Source of the DNA: Deltaproteobacteria bacterium
Lineage (GTDB): Bacteria > Bdellovibrionota > UBA1018 > UBA923
Length of the DNA stretch: 64,000 nt
NCBI GenBank assembly: GCA_016186905.1
Contig: JACPKS010000111.1
Location: forward strand, 1 to 64,000
Direction of reading: 5' to 3'
Shown: piece by piece, positions 34,531 to 43,102 of the stretch
How positions within the stretch are numbered: position 1 is the first letter of the stretch
Layout: each line of letters opens with the position of its first letter
Notes under the pieces: model-generated
Databases searched by the model: none
Told to the model about the DNA's origin: nothing
Seen by the model: the letters and a program-made list of their open reading frames with translations, nothing else
Translations under genes and position numbers: made by a program

Positions 34531-37449
34531 TCAGCCGCGCCACAAGAGCCGCGCGCAACGACGAATGAAGCGGCGGCCGCCGCCTTCATTGGCGACGCTG
34601 TTGTCGTGGATTTTCCGTAAGGCCGGCGCTGCCGAGAGAACTCGCTCGAGTTCCTTCGGATGAGTAAGAAAATACGGCTTCGTAAGGATCCTCTCATGAA
34701 AAACAGTGAGGATGAATTCCGGATATCGAAGGCTCGCCTCTTGAACGACGCCGGCGTACTCCGCGAGCAGCTCCGAATCGCCCTCACCCAAGCTCGCGAC
34801 AAAATACCGGAGAAGCGCGTCGTAGATTAAGCCCGCGAATGATCCGCGAAGAAAGAGATCCAAGTCCAACTTCCCTGGCTCGCCCTTAAACAGCGACTCA
34901 GAATGCCAAATGAGGCGCCGGACCCACTCCGCGGCCTCCGGCCGGGCACGCAACGCCGGATTGAAAGCCAACGCTATGGCGACCCGCCGTTTAAATCTGT
35001 CCGACAGCCATCGCGGCTTACCGATCGCTTCCGCGTCCATCGAAAGAATCCGCTCGATCCATTCGGGATGCTCCGCCGCGGCCGGCAGGCGAAGCAAAAT
35101 CACCATGGGGTCTTCATGGATCCATCCGGAGGTTTGCTCGATGACCTCCGCCGAAAACAACTCTTTCTCAAGAGCGGCCGCCATGCGCGCCCGCTCTTCG
35201 TCCGTGAAATCGATTTCGTGCATCACCTTTATGAATTCTTCCTGTACCGCCGAATAGCGCCAATAAGGGCGCGGCCCCCGATGGAACACTGAAGACGGGT
35301 TTTCCTTCAACAGTTCCATGAACCGAAGTCGAAACTTTCTTCGGCTCTTTGAATCGAAGGTCACGCCGAGGGAGCCTCGAACGTGGCCCCGAACCCAGGG
35401 CCCCTGCCCCGAGCTCGAATAAACGAAGGACAAACGTGCGTCGGACATGACCGCTGCCTCCAGCTCCTTGAGTACGAGACTGGCGTCCGCACGCTCGTAT
35501 TTCACCTGCTCCCGTCCCTGCACGAAGGAGCGCTGAATGGTTTTCCTTCCGTAGAGCTGTGTGATGGCCTTATCGACCGTAAACCCGGTACTACCCATGT
35601 TCCCAAGGATATGCCTCCGATAGTGCGTTCCGATGTCCGTCTTCACGGAGATCGCGCTAAAGAGTTCCTGCTGTTTCTTCGGGTCAACCGCGTCCAGCGC
35701 CTCAATGAAAACCGGAACCGCCTCTGGATGCGATACGAGCTTCGCCAGAACGTCCAGCGAATGGTCTGACGGCCTTTCCCTCAGTTGCAAGGAAAGCCAT
35801 ACGCGCAGAAGCTCCTGGTTTGGCGCCGGTTTGGCCAGCTCCGCTTCGACGATGGCGTGAATGCTCCGCTCTTCTTTTTGAGAAAGACGCTTGAATTTGA
35901 CAAGCGTTCGTCGCTTGAATTTTTCAAGGATCCCGCGATCGCTTGAATCAAACGCTTTCCCTCCCGCGAGGAGCTCGAAGAATTCCACGGGTCCGATGTT
36001 GAGACTCTCGGGGATGACCCAAAGGGCGTTTCGATTGCGGAAAATAATGAAGTTGCCGTCGACGATGAAGTCCGCCCCGTCACGCGCGCGCGGGTCGACC
36101 CTGTAGCGCACGGTTAGCCCGGTGCCGCGCGCGCCGAAACGGCCGATCCGCGTATAGTGACCATCGCCGTATACCGCCGATTCGCCCACCCCGTGTTGTC
36201 TCGAGATTACGACATTGGGTTTTCCAGTCGTGTCGCGCGTGAGCGATTCATACGCGAGAAAATCGTTCGTCTCGTGCGCGACGACGAAGTCTTCCCATGG
36301 AATTCCTTTTTCCGCCGCGATCTCGACGATGGTCGCGCCGGTACCCTCGCCGACCGGCTTGCTCCTGAGCGGCTCCTTATTGAGCCACCACCCCATCGTT
36401 CCTTGCGTCAACGGGTCCGACATCGCGATGAGTTTTCCGCGAAGACCGAGATCCTCAAGCGTGTTCCACGCGTATTCCATGTTCACCGCGTGCTTGATGA
36501 GCTTGGCGCCGTTTCCGCGCTCGTTGATCCAGCCGCGAGCCCAATCGCTCCACGTTTTGGGATCGCGCATCGGATCGAACACGGCGATCATCGCTTTGAT
36601 GCGCCCGAGATCTTCTTCGCGCAGCGCGAGCTCATATTGAAAGGCTTTCGTGAGGTAACGAATCACCGAAAAAATCGGCGGGTTATGCCCCGCCAGATAA
36701 CGGCTCGTCGTTTCGTGAAGTGGGCTGAAATAATAGTGGAGCCTGCCTTCGGCGACGTCCTTGAGGAAAAACGGGTTTGCGCGATTGCCCCAGTCGCGCA
36801 GGTCTCGCACGACCGGCTCTCCTTGCGACGGATCGGTGAGCTCGATCATGCCCGTCGAGTTCGAGTCGGTATGCTGATTGAGGAAGTCGGGATTATTGAG
36901 CAGCGCCTGTTTCACGCCGCGATCGTGGCGCAGCAGCCGCACCTCCCATTCCGATTTCGACCCTTGCAGATACGAGAGCTTTTCCTTGATGAGCGCTTCG
37001 AGTTTTTCGGCATCCGCCACGTCGCCGTCGACGACGAGATCGGCGTCCTGGGTCGAGCGGTAGATATTCGTGAAGTCGTAATCGAAGCGCGACTCGTTGT
37101 AGCGGGTGTCGCCGCTTTGGCGCAGAAGATCCCACTTCACGTAATGCGCGTAGCCCGCCGCCGTGCCCCCGAAGAGCCAGACTCTTAAGCCCAGTTCGCG
37201 CGCGGCTTCGCGAAGAATGCGAAATTCCTCGACCCGCGTGAGGTTTTTCGCGAGCGCATCCGCGAGAACGCGGGGTTCGATCGCATTCGTGAGCGGAATC
37301 GAGGAACCCGCGGGAACACGAAGCGTCGATCGCAAGTGCTTGTGCGCGCATCCCGACATCGGTGTCGCGGCGGTAAACGCGACAGCCACATAAGCAACCA
37401 GGAAAACCTTGCCCAGTCGCGCGCAGTACGATGTTTTGAGAGTGCCCAT
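34531..37449 (-). CDS. Large lipoprotein with nucleotidyltransferase-like motif
   Basis: 972 aa from ATG 37449. A signal peptide with lipobox MSG-Cys34 predicts a lipoprotein. Residues 85-150 contain WLFGGTAAGYAHYV and, after a spacer, STQDADLVVDGD. GG[T/S] followed by D-x-D is the signature of the DNA polymerase-beta nucleotidyltransferase fold, here split by a 38-residue insertion. HGVGESAVYGDGHYTRIGRFGARG (blocks HGVGES, GDGHYTRIG) lies mid-protein. The C-terminal half is helical with repeat-like segments. An NTase outside the cytoplasm would be unusual, so the motif may bind another ligand. Ribosome site GAGAGG abuts the ATG. Function unknown. Confidence 0.6.
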   Translation of the reverse strand: MGTLKTSYCARLGKVFLVAYVAVAFTAATPMSGCAHKHLRSTLRVPAGSSIPLTNAIEPRVLADALAKNLTRVEEFRILREAARELGLRVWLFGGTAAGYAHYVKWDLLRQSGDTRYNESRFDYDFTNIYRSTQDADLVVDGDVADAEKLEALIKEKLSYLQGSKSEWEVRLLRHDRGVKQALLNNPDFLNQHTDSNSTGMIELTDPSQGEPVVRDLRDWGNRANPFFLKDVAEGRLHYYFSPLHETTSRYLAGHNPPIFSVIRYLTKAFQYELALREEDLGRIKAMIAVFDPMRDPKTWSDWARGWINERGNGAKLIKHAVNMEYAWNTLEDLGLRGKLIAMSDPLTQGTMGWWLNKEPLRSKPVGEGTGATIVEIAAEKGIPWEDFVVAHETNDFLAYESLTRDTTGKPNVVISRQHGVGESAVYGDGHYTRIGRFGARGTGLTVRYRVDPRARDGADFIVDGNFIIFRNRNALWVIPESLNIGPVEFFELLAGGKAFDSSDRGILEKFKRRTLVKFKRLSQKEERSIHAIVEAELAKPAPNQELLRVWLSLQLRERPSDHSLDVLAKLVSHPEAVPVFIEALDAVDPKKQQELFSAISVKTDIGTHYRRHILGNMGSTGFTVDKAITQLYGRKTIQRSFVQGREQVKYERADASLVLKELEAAVMSDARLSFVYSSSGQGPWVRGHVRGSLGVTFDSKSRRKFRLRFMELLKENPSSVFHRGPRPYWRYSAVQEEFIKVMHEIDFTDEERARMAAALEKELFSAEVIEQTSGWIHEDPMVILLRLPAAAEHPEWIERILSMDAEAIGKPRWLSDRFKRRVAIALAFNPALRARPEAAEWVRRLIWHSESLFKGEPGKLDLDLFLRGSFAGLIYDALLRYFVASLGEGDSELLAEYAGVVQEASLRYPEFILTVFHERILTKPYFLTHPKELERVLSAAPALRKIHDNSVANEGGGRRFIRRCARLLWRG

Positions 37450-37498
37450 CCTCTCTTTTTCGGAAAGATGCGTATGAAATCTTAGATTTCGCCTGGAT

Positions 37499-39448
37499 TT
37501 AAGCCTTGATTTCGAGTCGCGGAAAAAGCGGCTTCGGCTCCACGAGCGCGAAACGGCGGGAAGAGTCGAATTCCAGGCGATCAAGCCGCGGAATCGCGAT
37601 CTTCGCCGGAGGATTCCCCGCGGTTCCCTCCCGAAAAAGCGATTTCTCGATCCAGTCGCCAGGTGTCGTGGCCGGCGTGATCCCAAGTTGCGCCAGAATC
37701 GCCTCGGACGCACCGGGAATCGCGGGCCAGAGCGCCACGCCAAGACACCGGATGCCCTCGAGCAATTCAGCAAGCGCCGTCGCCAGGTTCGCGCGCGCGG
37801 TCGCGCCGGCATCGCCGCCCGCCGCGACGACCTTCGCGAGCGCCCAAGGCTTGGTTTCGTCGATGAACTTGTTCATCGACATCGAGAACTCGACGATCCG
37901 GGCGCAATAGCCGGAGAGATCCATTTTTCTCATCAGCTCGGCGAGTTCGGAATAAAGAGCCACACCACCTGCCGCGCCAGCCGCTCCCACTCGCGGATGC
38001 AATAAAATATCCACAGCCCGATCTGAAACGGACTTCACTCCAGGCGGAAGCACTCCTGGATTTTGCGGCAAGCCATCCGGAAAATACTTCATCGTCATGC
38101 TTACCGTGCGGTTCACGAGGTTTCCGATGTTGTTCGAGAGATCGGCGTTGCACTTGAGCACGAGCGACTCGTCGGCGTAGTTTCCGTCGGCGTCGAAGGG
38201 ATTGGCCGAGAGCAGATACCAGCGAAGGGCCGTCGCACCGTAAGGTGCGCCGGCAGAGGCACTGAAATCCCTGATCACCTCGTCGGGCGTGACGATGTTT
38301 CCGCGCGTCTTGCTCATTTTCTCGCCCTGGAACGCGATGAATCCGTGCGCCCAGACGCGCTCTGGGAGCGGCAGTTCTCCCTTCGGCAGGGCCGCCTGGG
38401 CCGACATCAGCATCGCCGGCCAGTAGAGGCAGTGAAAACGCGTGATGTCTTTTCCGATGACGTGCACGTCGCAGGGCCAGAAGCGTTTGAAGAATTCCTC
38501 ATCCCCCTGAACGACTTTGCCGCTGGCGTCGCGCACGGGAAATTTCACCGCCGAGAGATAATTGATGAGCGCGTCGAACCAGACGTAGATGATGTGCCCC
38601 GGATCGAACGGAATCGAAATCCCCCACTTAAACGTCGTTCGCGAGACGGAGAAATCCTTTAAGCCGCCTTCAAGAAACGACAACACTTCGTTCTTGCGGC
38701 CTTCGGGCGCCAGAAAATCAGGCCGCTCGCGGAAGAGTTTCTTGAGCGCTTCCTCGAACTTCGAGAGCTTGAAGAAATAATTTTCCTCCGCAAGCACGCG
38801 CAGCGGCTGTTTGTGCGTGGGGCAATGGTATTTCGAGGTGCCGGACGTGAACTTGACGTCGGCCGTATGACTGGAATTGGCCTCCGATATCGCGTCGGCT
38901 GCCGACTTTGGGTTAGCCGCCGATTTCGTGCCGGCCGCGGATTGGGAGTCGGCCATGGATTTTTCGTCTAGAGGCGCGAGCATCGCTTCCTTTTCGGTGT
39001 AAAACACCTCGCACCCGTCGCAGTAAAGGCCCTCATGTTTCGTAAGAAAAACGTCGCCCGCGCTCTTCGACTTCTCGATCAGATGCTGGCACACGCGTTC
39101 GTGATCGGGGTCGGAGGTGCGGATGAAGCGGTCGTAGGCGACATCCATCATCGCCATCACCTTGACGATGTCGTCGGCCATCTTGTCGCAGTATTTTTTC
39201 GCGACGGCGCGTGCGTCGGCAAGGCCGGCGTAATCGCCGGGGTTCGCGTCGCGGTCTTTAAGCGCGGCCTTCTCGACGTTCTGGCTGTGCTCGTCGACGC
39301 CCGTGCAGAAAAACACGTCGCGGCCCTTCATGCGCTCGAAGCGGGCGCGCATGTCGGAGCCGATCACTTCCCAGCCGAATCCCACGTGCATGCGCGAGTT
39401 CGGATAGACGATGGCGGTGGTGATGTAGAAGCCTTTTTGCGCGGTCAT
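37499..39448 (-). CDS. metG: Methionyl-tRNA synthetase (variant HIGH motif)
   Basis: Charges tRNA-Met. 649 aa class I synthetase. The HIGH box reads HVGF (21-24), in a subclass-like context YPNSRMHVGFGWE; KMSKT in GEKMSKTRGN is intact. Zinc-knuckle residues are C143-x2-C146 and C209-x2-H212. Between them lies a 50-residue Ala/Ser/Asp-rich insertion made of KSAA/DS-type repeats (about 156-206). VIYVWFDALINYL confirms the family. The C-terminal 100 residues give the anticodon-binding helices; there is no Trbp111 dimer domain. It is 49 nt upstream of the lipoprotein gene. Confidence 0.93.
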   Translation of the reverse strand: MTAQKGFYITTAIVYPNSRMHVGFGWEVIGSDMRARFERMKGRDVFFCTGVDEHSQNVEKAALKDRDANPGDYAGLADARAVAKKYCDKMADDIVKVMAMMDVAYDRFIRTSDPDHERVCQHLIEKSKSAGDVFLTKHEGLYCDGCEVFYTEKEAMLAPLDEKSMADSQSAAGTKSAANPKSAADAISEANSSHTADVKFTSGTSKYHCPTHKQPLRVLAEENYFFKLSKFEEALKKLFRERPDFLAPEGRKNEVLSFLEGGLKDFSVSRTTFKWGISIPFDPGHIIYVWFDALINYLSAVKFPVRDASGKVVQGDEEFFKRFWPCDVHVIGKDITRFHCLYWPAMLMSAQAALPKGELPLPERVWAHGFIAFQGEKMSKTRGNIVTPDEVIRDFSASAGAPYGATALRWYLLSANPFDADGNYADESLVLKCNADLSNNIGNLVNRTVSMTMKYFPDGLPQNPGVLPPGVKSVSDRAVDILLHPRVGAAGAAGGVALYSELAELMRKMDLSGYCARIVEFSMSMNKFIDETKPWALAKVVAAGGDAGATARANLATALAELLEGIRCLGVALWPAIPGASEAILAQLGITPATTPGDWIEKSLFREGTAGNPPAKIAIPRLDRLEFDSSRRFALVEPKPLFPRLEIKA

Positions 39449-39609
39449 GGGTATCTCGCGAGTTTAGTGCGTCAGCGGCGGCCAGGCAAGTGAGTTAGCC
39501 AGGGCACGCAGTGACCCGACTGATCGCTTTTAGGCTGGGCAGCCACCGGTCTGCACAGTTCAATAACCGAAGAACGCACGCGGAGTCAGATCAAATCGGC
39601 CATGCCTCG

Positions 39610-39733
39610 CCTGCGAAGTTTATTTTGCCTTTAGGCGAGGAAGTTTTTTTCGAACGAGGAGGCTAGCCGTTAGTGGCTGCCGACGAAGTGAGAAAAAAAA
39701 TGACGAAGTATAAAGGCAAAAGAAACGAGCAGG
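39610..39733. repeat. Stop-adjacent palindromic repeat, copy B
   Basis: The arms CCTGCGAAGTTTATTTTGCC and the complement of TATAAAGGCAAAAG..GAGCAGG pair to give a roughly 24-bp imperfect stem. The interior has GAACGAGGAGGCT and GGCTGCCGACGAAGTGAG as in copy A. The right end touches the stop codon (39734-39736) of the ABC ATPase gene, so on the minus strand it is the 3' end of that transcript. Confidence 0.75.
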
Positions 39734-41032
39734 CTACGCGTTCTCCTGCCCCACGTCGAGATAGATCATCTTCGTATCGCCGTTGTAGCCGAAAAGTTCG
39801 CCGTAGCGGCCCCACTGAATCAAGGCATCGAGCACGGCCTCGGCGTTTTCGTTCGGAAGCCATTCCTTGACGCCTTCGATGACGGAATCGAAAGACAGCG
39901 TGTAGTTCTCGGCGTCACGCAAGCGCTGCTCGAGAAGTTGCGCCAGGCGCAGGCCGCGCAGCACTTCGTGCAGGATGCGCTTGCGCACGTTCACGTCCCC
40001 TTCGATGAAGCGTTTGCCGAAATCGGTCAAAACGATGTGGTTCTTGGGCGTATCCACGAAATCGAAAAGCTCGGCGGTTTTGACGAGAAACAGAACGTGC
40101 CCGAAATCCTTGCCAAGCATCTGGGTAAGGCCGAAAACGTCGGCTTGACCGCCTCGGCCCGCGATGAACTCAAGCAGCCCGATCACTTCCGGCACCGCCA
40201 CCGGCGGCACCGTTTCGATCACGCCGCCTGCCGCCGCGGGCGGCACCCACTCGGGCTGATCGGGAATGATCGCCTGCGTGATCACGTCGTGGATGCGATC
40301 GACGAGATTCTTGAACCCGAGCGTCTTCTCGTCGCGCGGATACGGCAGGTCGTTCTTGATCGTCACGCGGATGTGGCCCGGGTTCGTTCCCATTACCAAA
40401 ATTCTTTTCGCCAGCAACGCCGCTTCGGAAATATTGTGCGTGATGAGCACGAGCGTTTTCGTCGCCGTTTTCTTCGAGAGCCAGAGCTTAAGCACTTCCG
40501 CGCGCAGCGTTTCAGCCGTCAGCACGTCAAGCGACGTGAAGGGTTCGTCGAGACACATGACCGGACGCTCCATCACGAGAGCGCGCGCGATGCCCACGCG
40601 CTGTTTCATGCCGCCGGAAAGTTCTTTGGGATACGCTTCCTCGAAACCCTCGAGACCCACGAGGTCGATCACGCGCCTTACGCGGCTGCGCTCATCGTTT
40701 CGCGACAAATCAAAGGGCTCAAGCGCCAGCACGATGTTTTCAAAAACCGTGAGCCACGGAAGCAGCGCAAACGACTGGAAAACCATCGAGACAAGCGGAT
40801 TTGGCCCGCCAAACGTCTCGCCCTGAATCAAGACCTGTCCATCGGTGGGCCTCAAGAGCCCCGCGAGGATGCGAAGACACGTTGATTTTCCCGAGCCGGA
40901 AGGCCCCAAGATCGCGACGATCTCGTCCTGATACAGACTCACGTTGACGTCGCTCAAGACTTTCATCTTCTGGCCCATGCCCATCGTGAAGACATGGTCG
41001 ACGCCGCGAAGTTCTAAGATGCTCTTTTCCAT
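39734..41032 (-). CDS. ABC importer ATPase with AAA-associated C-terminal domain
   Basis: 432 aa, nitrate/sulfonate/bicarbonate (NitT/TauT-like) transporter ATPase. Walker A GPSGSGKST (43-51), Q-loop, signature LSGGMKQR (138-145) and Walker B VMCLDEPF (158-165) are intact. An extra 160-residue C-terminal domain (about 270-432) resembles the AAA-associated winged-helix region found fused to some NitT-type ATPases. It works with the double permease encoded upstream. Operon: permease, 30-bp repeat block, then this gene. The substrate is not evident and no binding-protein gene is in the window. Confidence 0.9.
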   Translation of the reverse strand: MEKSILELRGVDHVFTMGMGQKMKVLSDVNVSLYQDEIVAILGPSGSGKSTCLRILAGLLRPTDGQVLIQGETFGGPNPLVSMVFQSFALLPWLTVFENIVLALEPFDLSRNDERSRVRRVIDLVGLEGFEEAYPKELSGGMKQRVGIARALVMERPVMCLDEPFTSLDVLTAETLRAEVLKLWLSKKTATKTLVLITHNISEAALLAKRILVMGTNPGHIRVTIKNDLPYPRDEKTLGFKNLVDRIHDVITQAIIPDQPEWVPPAAAGGVIETVPPVAVPEVIGLLEFIAGRGGQADVFGLTQMLGKDFGHVLFLVKTAELFDFVDTPKNHIVLTDFGKRFIEGDVNVRKRILHEVLRGLRLAQLLEQRLRDAENYTLSFDSVIEGVKEWLPNENAEAVLDALIQWGRYGELFGYNGDTKMIYLDVGQENA

Positions 41033-41040
41033 TCCGCCTC

Positions 41041-41160
41041 TTTGCGCCGCATGGCATGCGGCGCCATCTAATTATGCCGCATGTCGTGCGGCACTATCTA
41101 ATTATGCCGCATGTCGTGCGGCACTATCTAATTATGCCGCATGTCGTGCGGCACTATCTA
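41041..41160. repeat. Four 30-bp tandem repeats with palindromic cores
   Basis: Units at 41041-41070 (diverged), 41071-41100, 41101-41130 and 41131-41160; the last three are identical. Each holds a palindrome: GCCGCATGGCATGCGGC in unit 1, GCCGCATGTCGTGCGGC in the others. The block lies between permease and ATPase genes, and the permease stop codon falls inside the last unit. Confidence 0.92.
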
Positions 41161-43037
41161 AACCTCGTTTCACCTAACTCGCAGATGCGGTGCCACAACG
41201 TCCGGTTCAGAACGACCACGACGATCACCATCGCGATGATGCAACCCGCGAGCCGCGGAAAATCCGCAGCGGCGGTCGTGCGGCAAATCATCGCTCCGAT
41301 TCCCGGCGCGATCAACGTCTCTCGATTGTACTGGATATACTCCGCGACGATGCAGGCATTCCACGCCCCTCCGGCCGCCGTCACCCATCCCGTGCCGAGA
41401 TACGGAAAAATCGAGGGAAGGTAAAGGCGCTTCCATCTCGCGAGCGTGCCCGCGCCCATCATCGCGAAGCCGTCTTTCAGGTCGCGCGGAATGGACGACG
41501 CGCCGGCCAGCACGTTGAAGAGCACGTACCACTGCACGCCGAAGAACATCAAAAACATCGAGCCCCAGCGGATGCCGATCCCGAACTTGAACATCACGGT
41601 GAGCACGAGCGGATAAAGCATCGGCGCCGGAAACGACGCCGCGATCTGCACGATCGGCTGAAACAAGCGCGTGAGCCGCGGCGACAAGCCCACGTACACG
41701 CCGAAGGGGATCGTCCAGAGCGAGCTCAAAGCCACGGCGCCGAAAACGCGCACGCCGGTAAACCCGACGCCCCTCCAGATCTGCTTCCAGTCTTCGAGCG
41801 TCAACGTGCGGATGAGCTCCCAGACGCGCGTGCCGCCCCAAAGTGTGAGCAACACCGCGACCGGAGGAAGAAGCTTCGCGCCCAGCTCGATGAAATCGTC
41901 GGCGTGCCGCCTGAGATAGCGGCCGAGCCGCACGAACTTGCCGCCGTCTTCCTCGCCGCCGTCGAACGCGTCTTCTTTTTGAAGCTCGAGCGGCTGCAGC
42001 GGATCGGAAAGTGTCCCTTCGCCGGCCAGGTGGGACGAGGCCAACGCGAAAAGCGGATCGCCTCGAAGAAGGCTGCTCGGCGCCGGCTTGCGCGAACCCT
42101 TGCGGAACCGCTTCATCGCGCGCTTGAGCTTGCGTTCGCGGCGGCGGCGGCTTCGCCACGCGCGCATCCGCGAAAGCAGGCGTGACTCGGAAAGAAGGCT
42201 CATCACGAACGGCAGGCGGTATGCCTCGTGGCTTTCCGTTTCTTCCATCTGGAACTTCTGCACCCACGCGAGCACCGGGCGCCAAATCACGAAATCCACG
42301 AACACGATCACCGCGCACATCGCGACGATGCCGTAGAACATCGCCGCATGATTGCCGCGCTCGATCGCGACGGCCATGTAGGAGCCGATCCCGGGAAGAT
42401 GGAACTGCCGGTCCTCGAGAGTGAACGACTCGCAGACGGTGAGAAAGAACCAGCCGCCCGCCATCGACATGAGGCTGTTCCACGCCAGGCCCACGGCCGA
42501 GAACGGAAGCTCCAGCCGCAGCAGCCGCTGAAACCAGTTGAGCCGCATCACCGACGTCGCCTCGACGAGATCTTTGGGAACGCCTTTGAGCGAATGGTAA
42601 AAACTGAAGGTCATGTTCCACGCCTGACCGGTGGCAAGCATGACCACGCACGCGATCTCCAGCCCGAGGTTCGAGTTCGGAAAAAGCGACATCAGCCCGA
42701 TCACGAGACCGGGCAAAAAACCGAAAACGGGAATCGACTGCAGAATGTCGAGGAACGGGATGAGCACCGCCTCCGAGCGCCTGAGCTTGGCGGCGACGTA
42801 ACCGTAAACGACGGTGAACGCGAGCGAGATGGTGTAACCCACGAGCGCGCGGGTGAGCGAGAAAAACGAATAGCGCGGCAGAGCCCACGGCGACAGGTCG
42901 ATCGCGAGGGTGGGCTGAAATTTCCCCGTCCAATGTTGGGCCACCCCGATGACGGCGTAGATCAGCCCCCCGACGCACGCGAGCATGACGACGTCGGCCC
43001 AGCTGAACCGGGATTTCAGTGGAATGTAATTGTACAT
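41154..43037 (-). CDS. Fused double ABC permease (NitT/TauT type)
   Basis: 627 aa inner-membrane protein with two binding-protein-dependent permease domains in one chain. Domain 1 covers about 20-280 and domain 2 about 385-620. Each has an EAA-like coupling helix: DLVEATSVMRLNWFQRLLRL in the first and DLKDGFAMMGAGTLARWKRL in the second. The cytoplasmic linker (about 290-385) is very basic (RSRRRRERKLKRAMKRFRK), then acidic (FDGGEEDGG). The fusion replaces the usual homodimer. The gene is first in the operon with the ATPase downstream. The start ATG at 43037 lies close to the divergent HD-GYP gene. Confidence 0.88.
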   Translation of the reverse strand: MYNYIPLKSRFSWADVVMLACVGGLIYAVIGVAQHWTGKFQPTLAIDLSPWALPRYSFFSLTRALVGYTISLAFTVVYGYVAAKLRRSEAVLIPFLDILQSIPVFGFLPGLVIGLMSLFPNSNLGLEIACVVMLATGQAWNMTFSFYHSLKGVPKDLVEATSVMRLNWFQRLLRLELPFSAVGLAWNSLMSMAGGWFFLTVCESFTLEDRQFHLPGIGSYMAVAIERGNHAAMFYGIVAMCAVIVFVDFVIWRPVLAWVQKFQMEETESHEAYRLPFVMSLLSESRLLSRMRAWRSRRRRERKLKRAMKRFRKGSRKPAPSSLLRGDPLFALASSHLAGEGTLSDPLQPLELQKEDAFDGGEEDGGKFVRLGRYLRRHADDFIELGAKLLPPVAVLLTLWGGTRVWELIRTLTLEDWKQIWRGVGFTGVRVFGAVALSSLWTIPFGVYVGLSPRLTRLFQPIVQIAASFPAPMLYPLVLTVMFKFGIGIRWGSMFLMFFGVQWYVLFNVLAGASSIPRDLKDGFAMMGAGTLARWKRLYLPSIFPYLGTGWVTAAGGAWNACIVAEYIQYNRETLIAPGIGAMICRTTAAADFPRLAGCIIAMVIVVVVLNRTLWHRICELGETRFR

Positions 43038-43102
43038 TTTTTGCCTGCTGGCTGCTTCATCCCGATTTACCCCGAAGTCCGCGAATACCGAACAGAAAAA
43101 GA

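Noticed and set aside
34531-37449. Considered as a cytoplasmic AbiEii-type toxin because of the NTase-like motif.
   Set aside because: It has a signal peptide and lipobox, is 972 aa, and no AbiEi-type partner is adjacent.
41041-41160. Considered as a CRISPR array.
   Set aside because: The 30-bp units are directly contiguous with no spacers, and no cas gene is present.
41170-42978. A 602-codon frame on the same strand as the ABC permease, one base out of phase.
   Set aside because: Arg/Gly/Ala-dominated composition, no start or domain, and the overlapping frame gives a clear two-domain permease. Long shadows are expected at this GC content.
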